Source of the DNA: Nitrospira sp.
GTDB lineage: Bacteria; Nitrospirota; Nitrospiria; Nitrospirales; Nitrospiraceae
Length of the DNA stretch: 64,000 nt
Direction of reading: 5' to 3'
Assembly (NCBI GenBank): GCA_024760525.1
Contig: CP060499.1
Location: 620,001-684,000, forward strand
Shown here piece after piece: positions 16,503-25,606 of this stretch (position 1 is the first letter of the stretch; every line of letters starts with the position of its first letter). The notes beneath the pieces are model-generated. The model did not search any database. It was not told where the DNA came from and saw only the letters and a list, made by a program, of their open reading frames with translations. Made by a program: the position numbers and the translations under genes.

Positions 16503-17585
16503 ATGACCGAGCAACCGTCACCCGAAGTCGTATCATCCAAGAGTGCTCCACTCTTTGGATTCTGGTACCCTGCCGTGCCCAGCCATACCCTACCCCCTGG
16601 TACCATGAAGGGATTGCAGATGTTGGGGTTGCCGATCGTTCTCTGCCGGGATCGAGCGGGTGGCCTCGCGGCAATGCGGGATATCTGTCCCCACCGCGGC
16701 ATGCCTCTGTCATTCGGACGGTTCAACGGTGAGCGGGTGGAATGCTCGTATCATGGCTGGCAGTTCGACATGAAAGGTCGCTGCCGGTGTATTCCTGCCC
16801 TACCTGGAGAGTCGGAGCTACAAACCGACAAAATCGGTGTCACGACTTATCCGGCCGAAGAAACGGACGGCATGATTTGGCTGTATCTGGCCGATGAGCG
16901 CGGGAATATGGATCCGCTGCCGGCTGCTCCTCGCATGCCGCTTCCATCAGAGCCTCGGCAATCGTTCCATATCTCGTTGACCTACAGCTGTACTGCGGAT
17001 GACGGCATCATCGGCCTCATCGATCCGGTCCATGGACCGTACGTGCATTCCTGGTGGCGCAGCGATGCGCGTATGCACGAGAAGACCAAGATCTTTGAGC
17101 CGATTCCCAACGGTTTTCGAATGACCGCCCACCGGCCGGCGAAGAACAGCGGGCCGTTTCATTGGATTGAGCGTATCTATGGGGGACCGCTGACCACCAC
17201 GATCGACTTCCTCTTGCCGAACCAACGAGTGGAACTCATGCAGTGCGGGAGCGTGTGGCTCGCCAATCGATTGATGGCCACACCCATATCCGATATGGAA
17301 TGCCGTATCGATTTCTCCGCCTATTGGCGCGGACTGCACTGGCTCCCGTTCGGCAATTTGATTTTTCGCACCCTGACGAAAATGTTTCTCGGCCAGGATG
17401 AGCGGGCAATGAAGCATCTGGCAGTCGGTCTTCGTCACAAACCCTCATCGATGTTTCTCGGCGATGCCGACATGCCGGCCAAATGGTATTACAAATTGAA
17501 GGCGGCCCATGTGGCCTCCGTCCATAACGGCCAGCCGTTCGATCACCCCCTCAAAGAGCGAGTGACGCTGCGGTGGCGAAGCTGA
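16503..17585 (+). CDS. Rieske (2Fe-2S) ring-hydroxylating oxygenase, alpha-subunit-like
   Basis: A 360-residue protein. The Rieske cluster motif CPHRG...CSYHGW (about residues 62-85) binds 2Fe-2S through two Cys and two His. The C-terminal domain has DPVHGPYVHSWW, matching the mononuclear iron site of pheophorbide-a-oxygenase-type Rieske oxygenases. Single-component alpha subunit; no reductase or ferredoxin partner is adjacent. The substrate cannot be told. No strong ribosome binding site precedes the ATG. Confidence 0.88.
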   Translation: MTEQPSPEVVSSKSAPLFGFWYPAVPSHTLPPGTMKGLQMLGLPIVLCRDRAGGLAAMRDICPHRGMPLSFGRFNGERVECSYHGWQFDMKGRCRCIPALPGESELQTDKIGVTTYPAEETDGMIWLYLADERGNMDPLPAAPRMPLPSEPRQSFHISLTYSCTADDGIIGLIDPVHGPYVHSWWRSDARMHEKTKIFEPIPNGFRMTAHRPAKNSGPFHWIERIYGGPLTTTIDFLLPNQRVELMQCGSVWLANRLMATPISDMECRIDFSAYWRGLHWLPFGNLIFRTLTKMFLGQDERAMKHLAVGLRHKPSSMFLGDADMPAKWYYKLKAAHVASVHNGQPFDHPLKERVTLRWRS

Positions 17586-17703
17586 CCGCACTCGTTCGAT
17601 CGGTATGCCTATCGGTGCGTGCCGACTTGAATAGGCTCGACGTTCCTTCGGGATTTATCGCGGCGATGCATCAGACGTGAGGCGTGTCAATCTTGACGAC
17701 ACG

Positions 17704-19713
17704 CTAGCTTTCAGGCTGGTTCGCTAGAATAAAACTCATGGCCCGCCTGATCTCAGGCCGTGATCCGAGCAGAACGACGATATCGCCGGCGAGGAGTGTG
17801 GTCTTCTCCGAGGGGTTGGATTCCGTCACGCCGCTTCTGGTCAATGCGATGATGGAGGCCCCTGTCCGTGGTCGCAGCGCCAATTGGGCGATTGTCTTTC
17901 CGTCGGCCGGTGAATCTTCCTCAATTCGGCACGTCTCCACTTCGACATCTGTGAGGGTGCCGCCGCGAAGGTGATGAGCCAACTCGGGGAGCTCGCTGCG
18001 GCGTAGGAGCGCATAGCCCTCACGGCGTACCTGTTCGGCCTTTCGCACGACGAAGTCTTGCGGCATGTTGTACGTGCGGAGTACGAGGGCGAAGATTTCA
18101 ATCGACGTTTCAAATTCTTCCGGCACCACATCGTCCGCGCCCAGTTGGTGGAGTTCCTCTAACTCTCGCAAATAGCGGGTTCTTACGACAATATGGATCT
18201 TTGGGCTCAAGCCTCTGGCGACCTGCACCGTCCGGCGGGCCATGAACGGATCAGAGATCGCGACGACCAAGACCCGTGCGTCTTCGATCTTCACGTGTCT
18301 CAGCACAGTCGGGTTCGTTGCATCTCCATAATAGAGGGGCAAGCCATGGGCCGCCTCGCGGCGCACTCTGTCACCGTCTAAATCCAATGCGATGTACGGC
18401 ACTTCCGTCTCACTCAATACACGGGCCAGATTGCGCCCGTTCAACCCATACCCCACGATAATGACGTGGTCTTTGATGCGCAGGTGCCGCCCCTCCGCTT
18501 CCAGCACATGGGCTGCCGTCTGTCCGGGAAGCCAGTGGTGGAGTCGTTGCACGGCTTCGACTCTTCGGCCGAGATGCGGCGACAATTGCATCAGGAACGG
18601 TGTGATGATCATGGAACAGACCGAGACCGCCAGGAAGATCTGATACGGCGTTCCCGACAACAGCCCTTTCTCCTGTCCTACTTGTGCCAGCACGAAACTG
18701 AACTCCCCCACCTGCGCAAGGGCAATGCCGGTCATGATGGCCGAGCGTGGAGGGACAGGGATGGTCAGGACGGCTCCGGCGCCGGTGACGAACTTTACAA
18801 GCAGGACCACGAGCAAGACGCCGGTCACGACGGCCGGATACTCCGACAAAATGCGCCAATCCATCAGCATGCCGATGGAGACAAAAAACAGACTGTTGAA
18901 GCTGTCTCGAAACGGCAGCACTTCGGCAATAGCCTGGTGACTGTACTCCGATTCGGAAATCACGAGTCCGGCGATGAAGGCGCCTAAGGCGAGCGACAGT
19001 CCACCCAGAGCAGTCAACCACGCGATGCCGAGGCACATCACGATGATCGTCAAGAGAAAGAGTTCCCGGCTTCGACTGCGAACGATGTGATCGAGCAGCT
19101 TCGGAACCGCATACCATGCGGCTGCGACGATACAGACGACCACCACCATAGACTTGCCTAACGAGAGCAACACTGAGGTGACCGCACCCTCATTGGGGCT
19201 GGCAAGAATGGGCGTCAACAAGATCATGGGAACGACGGCCAAGTCCTGAAAGACCAGAATGCCGACGGTGGCTCGCCCGTGCGGCGTATCATTGTCTCCA
19301 CTGGCAGCCAACGCTTTCAACACAATGGCGGTGCTGCTGAGTGAGAGCAGAAAGCCCCAGAAGATCGCCTGCGATGTCGGCAATCCTGTCAGGGTACCGC
19401 CAAGCCATGCGATGGCAATGACTCCGCCCACTTGAATGGGAGCGGCAACCAGGAGCAGCCGCTTGAGCGATGCGAGTTGGACCAGTGAGAATTCGATGCC
19501 GATCGTGAACAGGAGCAGCGCGATTCCGATTTCCGCCAATAAGTGAACCGTCTCGATATCGGAAACAATATTGAGTCCGTGTGGACCGATCAACGCACCG
19601 GCCACGAGGAATCCCGCGATAGACGGCAGTCGGAATTGATGAAAGAGAAACACCACCGCGATGGAAACGGTGTAAATGAGCAGCAAGTTTCCGAGCACAC
19701 CGTGGTCAGTCAT
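17704..19713 (-). CDS. CPA2-type cation:proton antiporter with RCK domain
   Basis: A 669-residue Kef/Kha-like transporter. About residues 1-390 form the multi-helix Na/H-exchanger domain. From about 410 a Rossmann RCK-N domain (HVIIVGYGLNGRNLARVL, later GDATNP) binds nucleotide, and a C-terminal RCK-C domain (about 580-660) follows. K+ or Na+ efflux in exchange for protons, gated by a nucleotide or dinucleotide, is expected from the family. It stands as a single gene. Confidence 0.93.
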   Translation of the reverse strand: MTDHGVLGNLLLIYTVSIAVVFLFHQFRLPSIAGFLVAGALIGPHGLNIVSDIETVHLLAEIGIALLLFTIGIEFSLVQLASLKRLLLVAAPIQVGGVIAIAWLGGTLTGLPTSQAIFWGFLLSLSSTAIVLKALAASGDNDTPHGRATVGILVFQDLAVVPMILLTPILASPNEGAVTSVLLSLGKSMVVVVCIVAAAWYAVPKLLDHIVRSRSRELFLLTIIVMCLGIAWLTALGGLSLALGAFIAGLVISESEYSHQAIAEVLPFRDSFNSLFFVSIGMLMDWRILSEYPAVVTGVLLVVLLVKFVTGAGAVLTIPVPPRSAIMTGIALAQVGEFSFVLAQVGQEKGLLSGTPYQIFLAVSVCSMIITPFLMQLSPHLGRRVEAVQRLHHWLPGQTAAHVLEAEGRHLRIKDHVIIVGYGLNGRNLARVLSETEVPYIALDLDGDRVRREAAHGLPLYYGDATNPTVLRHVKIEDARVLVVAISDPFMARRTVQVARGLSPKIHIVVRTRYLRELEELHQLGADDVVPEEFETSIEIFALVLRTYNMPQDFVVRKAEQVRREGYALLRRSELPELAHHLRGGTLTDVEVETCRIEEDSPADGKTIAQLALRPRTGASIIALTRSGVTESNPSEKTTLLAGDIVVLLGSRPEIRRAMSFILANQPES

Positions 19714-20133
19714 GTCGTACGTTTATCGCATCGGCGGTCATGCGTAGAACACCCTCGTCGTCTGTGGTCCGACGATTTCTCGCTGAAGCAGCACATCTCT
19801 CGTCGAGAGGCCGTCACGAGAGATACGAAGGATACCTGAGGTCTATGCAAGGGACAAGGCAAAGCGGCAACCCCACACAAAGATTGTTCAGAGACTTTTC
19901 CTGTCCTCACATGGGTCCCAGAGGTCGCAGTGAGGGGGGAGTGCGAAGCGAGTACAGATTAAAGATGGAGGATCAGAGCGCCACCGAATGGTCTTTCGCG
20001 GCCACAGTCTTGGCTTTGCCCCCTCCAAAGAGGCATAGACCGAACAATAAAGTATTGCGTAGGGTGTGGGCACCTTAACGTGACACGGCGACCAGGCACC
20101 CAGTGCCTCCGCCATATGATCTGGAGGTGCCCC
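19714..20133. other. intergenic region between divergent genes
   Basis: Must hold promoters for the antiporter (minus) and the secreted protein at 20134 (plus), but neither a consensus pair nor a coding frame with support was found. Confidence 0.35.
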
Positions 20134-20697
20134 ATGCGGCTGATCCGAACGGCATTCTTATCATCGGCAATCCTGGCGGTCATGTCTGCTGGGTCGGCTT
20201 TCGCCGATTCCTCACCCGGACCTGCGACAACGTGGGAATGCCCTCAAGCCGATGGCAGCTCTATGTACACCAATAAGGAGAGAGCCGGTTGCCATGCCAT
20301 GGCGCTCAAGCCGCTGTCTGTGGTACCCGATTTGGAAAATATGCCGACGGCTCCTCGAACCATGACCACCGGCGCTCCGCATTATGAGGTGCCTCCTCAT
20401 CAGGGGCGCTCATCTGGGTCGGAAGGTCGTCAGGTCCCGGATTGGGCGCGCGACTGGTATGCGAACAACACATCTTCCGGCTCCGTACAAGCCGAGGTAT
20501 GCACATTGTATATGGAATGGATGCATCTGGTGCAGAAGACCCGGGGCGGCGTATTTTTCGGAACGGATCCGTCCTATGGGGGAGATATCACTGGGCGCGC
20601 TCAGCGAGGAGCGAGCCACTCCTTTTACGACAACTCACGCTATATTGCGCTGTCGAGGCTCTTCGGGCCAGGGTTCGTGCCCGTGGGGTGTTTCTAG
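20134..20697 (+). CDS. secreted protein with DUF4124-like N-terminus
   Basis: A 187-residue exported protein: signal MRLIRTAFLSSAILAVMSAGSAFA, then TTWECPQADGSSMYTNKERAGC, a short two-cysteine beta motif like DUF4124. A C-terminal region with two more cysteines (EVCTLY and the final GCF) follows a proline/glycine linker. GGAGG lies 6 bases before ATG 20134, so the upstream extension is dropped. It ends just before the convergent epimerase gene. Periplasmic; function unknown. Confidence 0.75.
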   Translation: MRLIRTAFLSSAILAVMSAGSAFADSSPGPATTWECPQADGSSMYTNKERAGCHAMALKPLSVVPDLENMPTAPRTMTTGAPHYEVPPHQGRSSGSEGRQVPDWARDWYANNTSSGSVQAEVCTLYMEWMHLVQKTRGGVFFGTDPSYGGDITGRAQRGASHSFYDNSRYIALSRLFGPGFVPVGCF

Positions 20698-20715
20698 CGC
20701 CAGGCACCCAACGCA

Positions 20716-21738
20716 TCACACTCTATAGAACTCACGGTACCACTTCACAAAACGAGGAATGCCCTGTTCGATCGGGGTGGTCGGCTTGAAGCCGATATCG
20801 TTGGTGAGATCGTCGATGTCGGCATAGGTAGCAGGGACATCTCCCGGTTGTATCGGCATCAATCTCTTTTCTGCCTTTTTCTCCAACGCGTTTTCCAGCA
20901 CCTCGATGAAGTGCAGGAGTTCCACCGGCTGATGGTTCCCAATATTATAGATGCGCGCCGGGGCCGAGCTGGTTCCTGGATCCGGCTTGTCTCCTGACCA
21001 TGATGGATTGGCCGTTGCCGGATGATCAAGGGTCCGTATGACCCCTTCGACGATGTCGTCCACATAGGTGAAGTCGCGTTGCATCCTGCCTTGGTTGAAG
21101 ACCTCGATGGGTTTCCCCTCCAAGATCGCCTTTGTAAAGATAAAAAGGGCCATATCAGGGCGTCCCCAGGGCCCATACACCGTAAAGAATCGGAGACCTG
21201 TGCAGGGCAGCCGATACAAGTGTGCGTAGCAATGGGCCATCAATTCGTTGGCTTTCTTGGTGGCGGCATAGAGCGAGACCGGATGGTCCACATTATCGTG
21301 AATCGAGAACGGCATGTGAGTATTGCCGCCGTATACGGAACTGGAGGACGCATAGACGAGATGCTCGATGTGACTGTGCCGGCAGCCTTCCAAGATATTC
21401 ATGAATCCTTCGATGTTGCTCTCCGTATACGCATGGGGATTGACGAGGGAGTAACGCACGCCTGCTTGCGCCGCAAGATGAACCACACGTCGTATTGGCT
21501 CATCGGTAAAGAGATCGCGGATGCCCTGCCGATTGGCCAGGTCGAGCTTGACGAACCTGAATCCTTCGCGGGATTTCAATTGCGCGAGCCGAGCTTCTTT
21601 TATCCGGACGTCGTAGTAGTCATTGATATTGTCGAGGCCGATGACAAGGTCGCCTCGATCCAACAGACGCGTTGCCACATGGAATCCGATGAACCCCGCG
21701 GCACCTGTGACAAGAATCGGCGACTGTGATCCACTCAT
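20716..21738 (-). CDS. NAD-dependent nucleotide-sugar epimerase (UDP-glucuronate 4-epimerase-like)
   Basis: A 340-residue short-chain dehydrogenase-type epimerase. GAAGFIG in the first strand binds NAD; the active YAATK holds the catalytic Tyr and Lys; DNINDYYDVRIKEARL is characteristic of UDP-glucuronate 4-epimerases (CapI type). Supplies UDP-galacturonate for surface polysaccharide if the assignment holds. It lies downstream of the MBL-fold gene with a 27 bp gap. Confidence 0.9.
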   Translation of the reverse strand: MSGSQSPILVTGAAGFIGFHVATRLLDRGDLVIGLDNINDYYDVRIKEARLAQLKSREGFRFVKLDLANRQGIRDLFTDEPIRRVVHLAAQAGVRYSLVNPHAYTESNIEGFMNILEGCRHSHIEHLVYASSSSVYGGNTHMPFSIHDNVDHPVSLYAATKKANELMAHCYAHLYRLPCTGLRFFTVYGPWGRPDMALFIFTKAILEGKPIEVFNQGRMQRDFTYVDDIVEGVIRTLDHPATANPSWSGDKPDPGTSSAPARIYNIGNHQPVELLHFIEVLENALEKKAEKRLMPIQPGDVPATYADIDDLTNDIGFKPTTPIEQGIPRFVKWYREFYRV

Positions 21739-21765
21739 GTCTTCTCCTCAATCAAAGAAAATGAT

Positions 21766-23397
21766 TCATCTTCGTGCGGCGGCTTTTATAAACGGCGGAT
21801 CCCCGTGGTCCAACCGGTACAGAGTCAGCGGAGCCAACGCTTGTCCCGCTGAAACGATTTCGATCCTGTCCCTGCCGGCTGTTCGATACAGGTCCAGGGC
21901 GTGGGCACAATGATATCGACATTCGTGCGGAGCGAGAAGGTCTTTTAGCTTTTCAGGCGACTCCCAGTGAGCCGTCAACAGCGCGGTTCTGGCGGGATTG
22001 CGGCAGCTGAACATAAAAGAAAGATGATCGGGATACCAGTCGGCTCCGCCGGTGGCGTACGAAACAAACATCTGTGCGTGGGCGGCCGCGCAAACCTCGG
22101 CAAGGTAGCTGTTGGTGAGATACCCGTTCTCACCGACATCCAGCCATTTGCCGGGATGGGAGAGAGGGGCGTGGGCGGCATGGCTCCTGATCTCGAGCAG
22201 TTGTTGCTGCGACGCCAGCACCAAGGGTATCGGTCCGTATTTCCCGACCAATCGCTGAATGATATTATCCTTGAGCGCCGATCGTCCGTCGTTGGTCGGG
22301 CCGCTGTCCGCATGGATCAACACGTTATGCCCACGATCCGAGATCAAATAGCAATTCCTGGGCATTTCAAGGTCACAAGGGTCCTCTCCATAGAAGGGAA
22401 CGGAGATCACCGCACCGCCTTCAAACGGCCAACTTTCGCCATGTGCGAGTTCGATGATTCGATCGAACCCCAGTTCTGTAAGAAGCGACCGATAGTCAAA
22501 GAACAGCTGCTTTCGGTTTCGTCGGCTGGGAACGATAATCGGCGTGTCTTTCGGCAAATGGAGCAACGTTCGGGGATCGACATGATCATCGTGATCGTGG
22601 GTCAGAAACACCGCGGCGGGTTTTGGGAGAAGCGCGCCCCAGAGCGACGGCATCGGTGATTCGGCAAACCACGGCAGAAGCCATGGGTCGAAGAGTAATA
22701 CCGTCTCGCGTTGTCGGTAGAGCAGGGCCGCATGTCCCAGGTGGACTGCGTCTTGATCCCGTACGGTTTCGAACCAATGCCGCCGGATTGATGCCGTTGG
22801 CGAAGCGGCCAAGCACCCGTGCAGGTGCAGCAACTCCATCAACTTCGCCAGTACTCCCTGTGAGTCGCGAGGCATCGCAGACAGTACAGATCTGAGATCG
22901 TCCACCGTGTGAGTTCCATCGAGCTGACCGAGCAATTTCCCGACGACAGGACCCAGAGGCCGATCATTGAACCCGATGGGGACCACTTGGTGGTTGACCG
23001 CATCAAAAATGCGAAGACCGCCGTTGGTCACGGTTGCGGATGCGGTCGGATCGATCGGAAACTCCCAATGGAACGTTCCATCCGGTCGGCGGCCGCAGCG
23101 AATGTGCTGTTTGAGGTATGGCCGCGCGTTGACCAGCTCTGCATAGGCATCCTCCAGCCGTCGTTGACGATCGAGGTCATCGAGCGGTGCCCGCTTCGCG
23201 AAGACATCGCTGATTGCCGTGTCAATCGCACTGGACAGAAGACCGTGCGCTTCGTGGAGACTGGCAACGACCTCGGAGGCCACGCCGCATACGAACGGGA
23301 AGGGCCCCGGCGGCTCCGCGCTTTCCAGTTGGATCCAGCACCAGGGAGCGAGGCTCAGATGATGATTTGGGGGGAGGCTGGTCCAAATCCGGCTCAT
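21766..23397 (-). CDS. MBL-fold metallohydrolase with PqqD-like N-terminal segment
   Basis: A 543-residue protein. The metal site HDHDDH (in LTHDHDDHVD) marks the metallo-beta-lactamase fold in the second half (about 240-480). Before it, about residues 145-190, GPVVGKLLGQLDGTHTVDDL resembles the PqqD/RiPP-recognition pattern; the first 140 residues are unassigned. ATG overlaps the stop of the glyoxalase-like gene by 4 bp. The substrate is unknown; a link to peptide-derived product biosynthesis is a speculation from the PqqD-like piece. Confidence 0.75.
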   Translation of the reverse strand: MSRIWTSLPPNHHLSLAPWCWIQLESAEPPGPFPFVCGVASEVVASLHEAHGLLSSAIDTAISDVFAKRAPLDDLDRQRRLEDAYAELVNARPYLKQHIRCGRRPDGTFHWEFPIDPTASATVTNGGLRIFDAVNHQVVPIGFNDRPLGPVVGKLLGQLDGTHTVDDLRSVLSAMPRDSQGVLAKLMELLHLHGCLAASPTASIRRHWFETVRDQDAVHLGHAALLYRQRETVLLFDPWLLPWFAESPMPSLWGALLPKPAAVFLTHDHDDHVDPRTLLHLPKDTPIIVPSRRNRKQLFFDYRSLLTELGFDRIIELAHGESWPFEGGAVISVPFYGEDPCDLEMPRNCYLISDRGHNVLIHADSGPTNDGRSALKDNIIQRLVGKYGPIPLVLASQQQLLEIRSHAAHAPLSHPGKWLDVGENGYLTNSYLAEVCAAAHAQMFVSYATGGADWYPDHLSFMFSCRNPARTALLTAHWESPEKLKDLLAPHECRYHCAHALDLYRTAGRDRIEIVSAGQALAPLTLYRLDHGDPPFIKAAARR

Positions 23398-23831
23398 ATG
23401 TCGGCTCTGAACTTCAGCTTGCTGATCGTCGGCTCATACAGAGCCTGAATCAGATTGCCGTCAGGATCTGAAAAATAGAACGAATAGCTGCCGTCTCGGT
23501 GTTGCTTGGGTTCCTTGGTGATTCGTCCTCCCAGAGATTCGATCTTCACCATGACCGCTTGATACATCTGATCGACGGCCTGTGGACTGTCGAGAATCAC
23601 CCCGATATGATCGAGAAGTTGGGCCGTTGGGGGCTGGTAGGAGGACAGCTCATCCTTTGGAATTTGGTGGAGCGCCAGGTTGTCGGTCCCGGAGCTAAAA
23701 TATACGTTCTCCTGGTCCGGTTCCCAAACGGTCTGCATGCCAAGCAGCTGTTCATAGAATCGCCGCGAGCGAGGAAGGTCCATGACACGTAACGCCAGAT
23801 GACGAAGGCCTTGATGGAATGGAGCCGTCAT
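23394..23831 (-). CDS. glyoxalase/VOC family protein
   Basis: A 145-residue vicinal-oxygen-chelate protein with two repeats: RHLALRVMDLPRSRRFYEQLLGM and LDHIGVIL. Metal ligands are likely the His in each first strand plus acidic residues, the last in QALYE. Start ATG 23831 is chosen for fit to the fold; a good promoter lies upstream. Translationally coupled to the MBL gene. Lyase or dioxygenase type cannot be settled. Confidence 0.85.
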   Translation of the reverse strand: MTAPFHQGLRHLALRVMDLPRSRRFYEQLLGMQTVWEPDQENVYFSSGTDNLALHQIPKDELSSYQPPTAQLLDHIGVILDSPQAVDQMYQAVMVKIESLGGRITKEPKQHRDGSYSFYFSDPDGNLIQALYEPTISKLKFRADI

Positions 23832-23867
23832 ACGATCGCAATTCACGTTGATCAAACTGGAATTGGT

Positions 23868-23897
23868 ATAGTAGGGAGACCAACGACCAGCCGTCAA
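23868..23897 (-). promoter_or_regulatory. sigma-70-like promoter of the glyoxalase-MBL operon
   Basis: On the minus strand TTGACG (23897-23892), 18 bp, TACTAT (23873-23868), about 37 bases before the ATG. Confidence 0.5.
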
Positions 23898-23934
23898 CGG
23901 AAAATCGGCTCCTGCCCCAAATCGGCGACTGGAG

Positions 23935-23940
23935 TATAAT
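23935..23940 (+). promoter_or_regulatory. candidate -10 box for the HemD-like gene
   Basis: A perfect TATAAT 33 bases before the ATG at 23974; the -35 region (CTGCCC) is weak. Confidence 0.35.
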
Positions 23941-23973
23941 CGCATACTTGATGACTTCAGGGTGCTCAGGTCA

Positions 23974-24801
23974 ATGACATTGAACGGAATGACGGTTGCC
24001 ACGTTCGAAAGCCGGATGGCAACGGAGATCGCTGGCCTGATCGAACGCTACGGCGGACGGTCACTGGTCGCTCCGGCCCTGCGCGAGATCCCGCTGGAGA
24101 ACAATCCGGCGGCACAGGAGTTCGGGACTCGGCTCATGGCCGGACGTATCGATCTGCTGATTCTGCTGACCGGTGTCGGCACCACCACGCTGTTTGACTT
24201 CCTCAAAAAGTACTATCCGTGGACGGCAATCTCGGAAGCGCTTACGCGGACTATTCTTATCGCACGGGGGCCGAAGCCGGTCGCGGCTCTTAAGGCCTTG
24301 GGTCTCAAGGCGACGGCAACCGTCCCAGAACCAAACACCTGGGTCGATCTGATTTCCACCTTGGATCAGTCGTACCCTGTGAAGGGATTGCGGGTGGCTG
24401 TGCAAGAGTATGGGGTTTCAAACCCCGCTCTCCTGAAGGCGCTGGAAGAGCGAGAGGCAGAAGTATTTCCAGTTCCGATCTACAAATGGGCTTTGCCGGA
24501 AGACCTTGCCCCGATTCGCCATGCGATCGATGAAATCATCGCGGGGCGGGCCAACGTGATGCTGATTACCAACGCGGCTCAAGTAGACCATCTCATACAT
24601 GTGTTAGCACAAGATGGAAAGTTGCAGCCCTTCCGCGAGGCACTGGGAAAGATAGTCGTTGCCTCCATAGGCCCGACGGCCAGTGAACGGCTGCGACATC
24701 ATAATTGGCCGATCGATTTCGAGCCGTCACATCCCAAGATGGGGGTTTTGGTCAAGGAAGTGTCGGAACAAGCCTCTAAAATCCTCGATAGAAAGCGATA
24801 A
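23974..24801 (+). CDS. uroporphyrinogen-III synthase-like protein
   Basis: A 275-residue protein with the two-domain HemD layout: VATFESRMATEIAGLIERYGG at the start, LLILLTGVGTTTLFDFL, then LRVAVQEYGVSNPALLKALEE, VFPVPIYKW and VMLITNAAQVDHLI, ending with IVVASIGPTASERLR. These are family positions seen in HemD. The enzyme closes hydroxymethylbilane to uroporphyrinogen III in tetrapyrrole synthesis. No other hem gene is adjacent, so a HemD-like paralogue remains possible. Start at the ATG rather than the GTG at 23962. Confidence 0.8.
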   Translation: MTLNGMTVATFESRMATEIAGLIERYGGRSLVAPALREIPLENNPAAQEFGTRLMAGRIDLLILLTGVGTTTLFDFLKKYYPWTAISEALTRTILIARGPKPVAALKALGLKATATVPEPNTWVDLISTLDQSYPVKGLRVAVQEYGVSNPALLKALEEREAEVFPVPIYKWALPEDLAPIRHAIDEIIAGRANVMLITNAAQVDHLIHVLAQDGKLQPFREALGKIVVASIGPTASERLRHHNWPIDFEPSHPKMGVLVKEVSEQASKILDRKR

Positions 24802-24947
24802 GATCAGGTACATGTCAAGGTCGGACGCTCCAAGAATTCAGAGATTGACTGTTAACGGCACCAATATCAGACGACCGTGCTCTGGTTGTGCATAGTCAAA
24901 TTACGACCGTCCTGTCGGTGCGCGGGACCCTCCAACCGCTTCTCGCA

Positions 24948-25373
24948 CTACTTTACTGCTGATGCTCCAATTGCGGAGTCATGTTCTGAATCGCAGTCCT
25001 TCGTGCGTATGGTATCAATAGAATCCCGCGCAGCATTCCCTTTTACCGTCATTTTCTTTACATCATTCGCCATATCAGCATATTCACCAGCATTACCTAG
25101 ACCAACCATGGATCCTAATAAATTGCCACCTCCTCTCACAATCTTGCTTTCAGCAAAGCTTTTAAACCCTGAATCCTTCTCCTTGAGTTCTTTTACCTTT
25201 GCCAGTTTTTGTTCCTGTGTTAGGCAAGGTTCGTCATCTTTCTTATCTTCTGACATGTTTACCATGGTGCCACTGCTACACCCTGCAATCATAGCCGCCA
25301 TACACAGTGAAAGGGCGACCTTCATGGCCATCGGGGGAATAACGTCGCTCTTGCCTGCAATTATCAGAGTCAT
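24948..25373 (-). CDS. lipoprotein, hypothetical
   Basis: A 141-residue protein with a type II signal: hydrophobic core ALSLCMAAMIAGC, the last Cys being the lipid site (about residue 32). Start ATG 25373 has GGAG 7 bases upstream, giving an unusually long n-region; an inner ATG at 25331 or 25325 is the alternative. The mature part is charged with a glycine-rich segment (GGGNLLGSMVGLGNAG) and two cysteines. AT-richer than its neighbours. Function unknown. Confidence 0.65.
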   Translation of the reverse strand: MTLIIAGKSDVIPPMAMKVALSLCMAAMIAGCSSGTMVNMSEDKKDDEPCLTQEQKLAKVKELKEKDSGFKSFAESKIVRGGGNLLGSMVGLGNAGEYADMANDVKKMTVKGNAARDSIDTIRTKDCDSEHDSAIGASAVK

Positions 25374-25520
25374 AATGTTTCTCCACTAGAATAGTACTGG
25401 CCGCTGGTGGGACATATGAGTTGTTGAAAGTAACAGAAGTTGTCGATCAAAGTGATGGCTCATCTTAAGGGCTTCGGATGCCAGCATGTTGCTCTTATTC
25501 GGCACAACATTCTTTCTTTG

Positions 25521-25550
25521 GAGAGGCCTACCCAACTGGATAGGCCTCTT
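25521..25550. repeat. inverted repeat between two lipoprotein genes
   Basis: AGAGGCCTA / TAGGCCTCT, nine paired bases around a 10-base loop. It lies beyond the end of the gene at 25607 and could stop transcription, but no T-run follows on either strand. Confidence 0.45.
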
Positions 25551-25606
25551 CCCCATGTATTCTTGTGCCAAAACTAGATAGACCGCTAATTGAGACCCCG
25601 CTTCGC

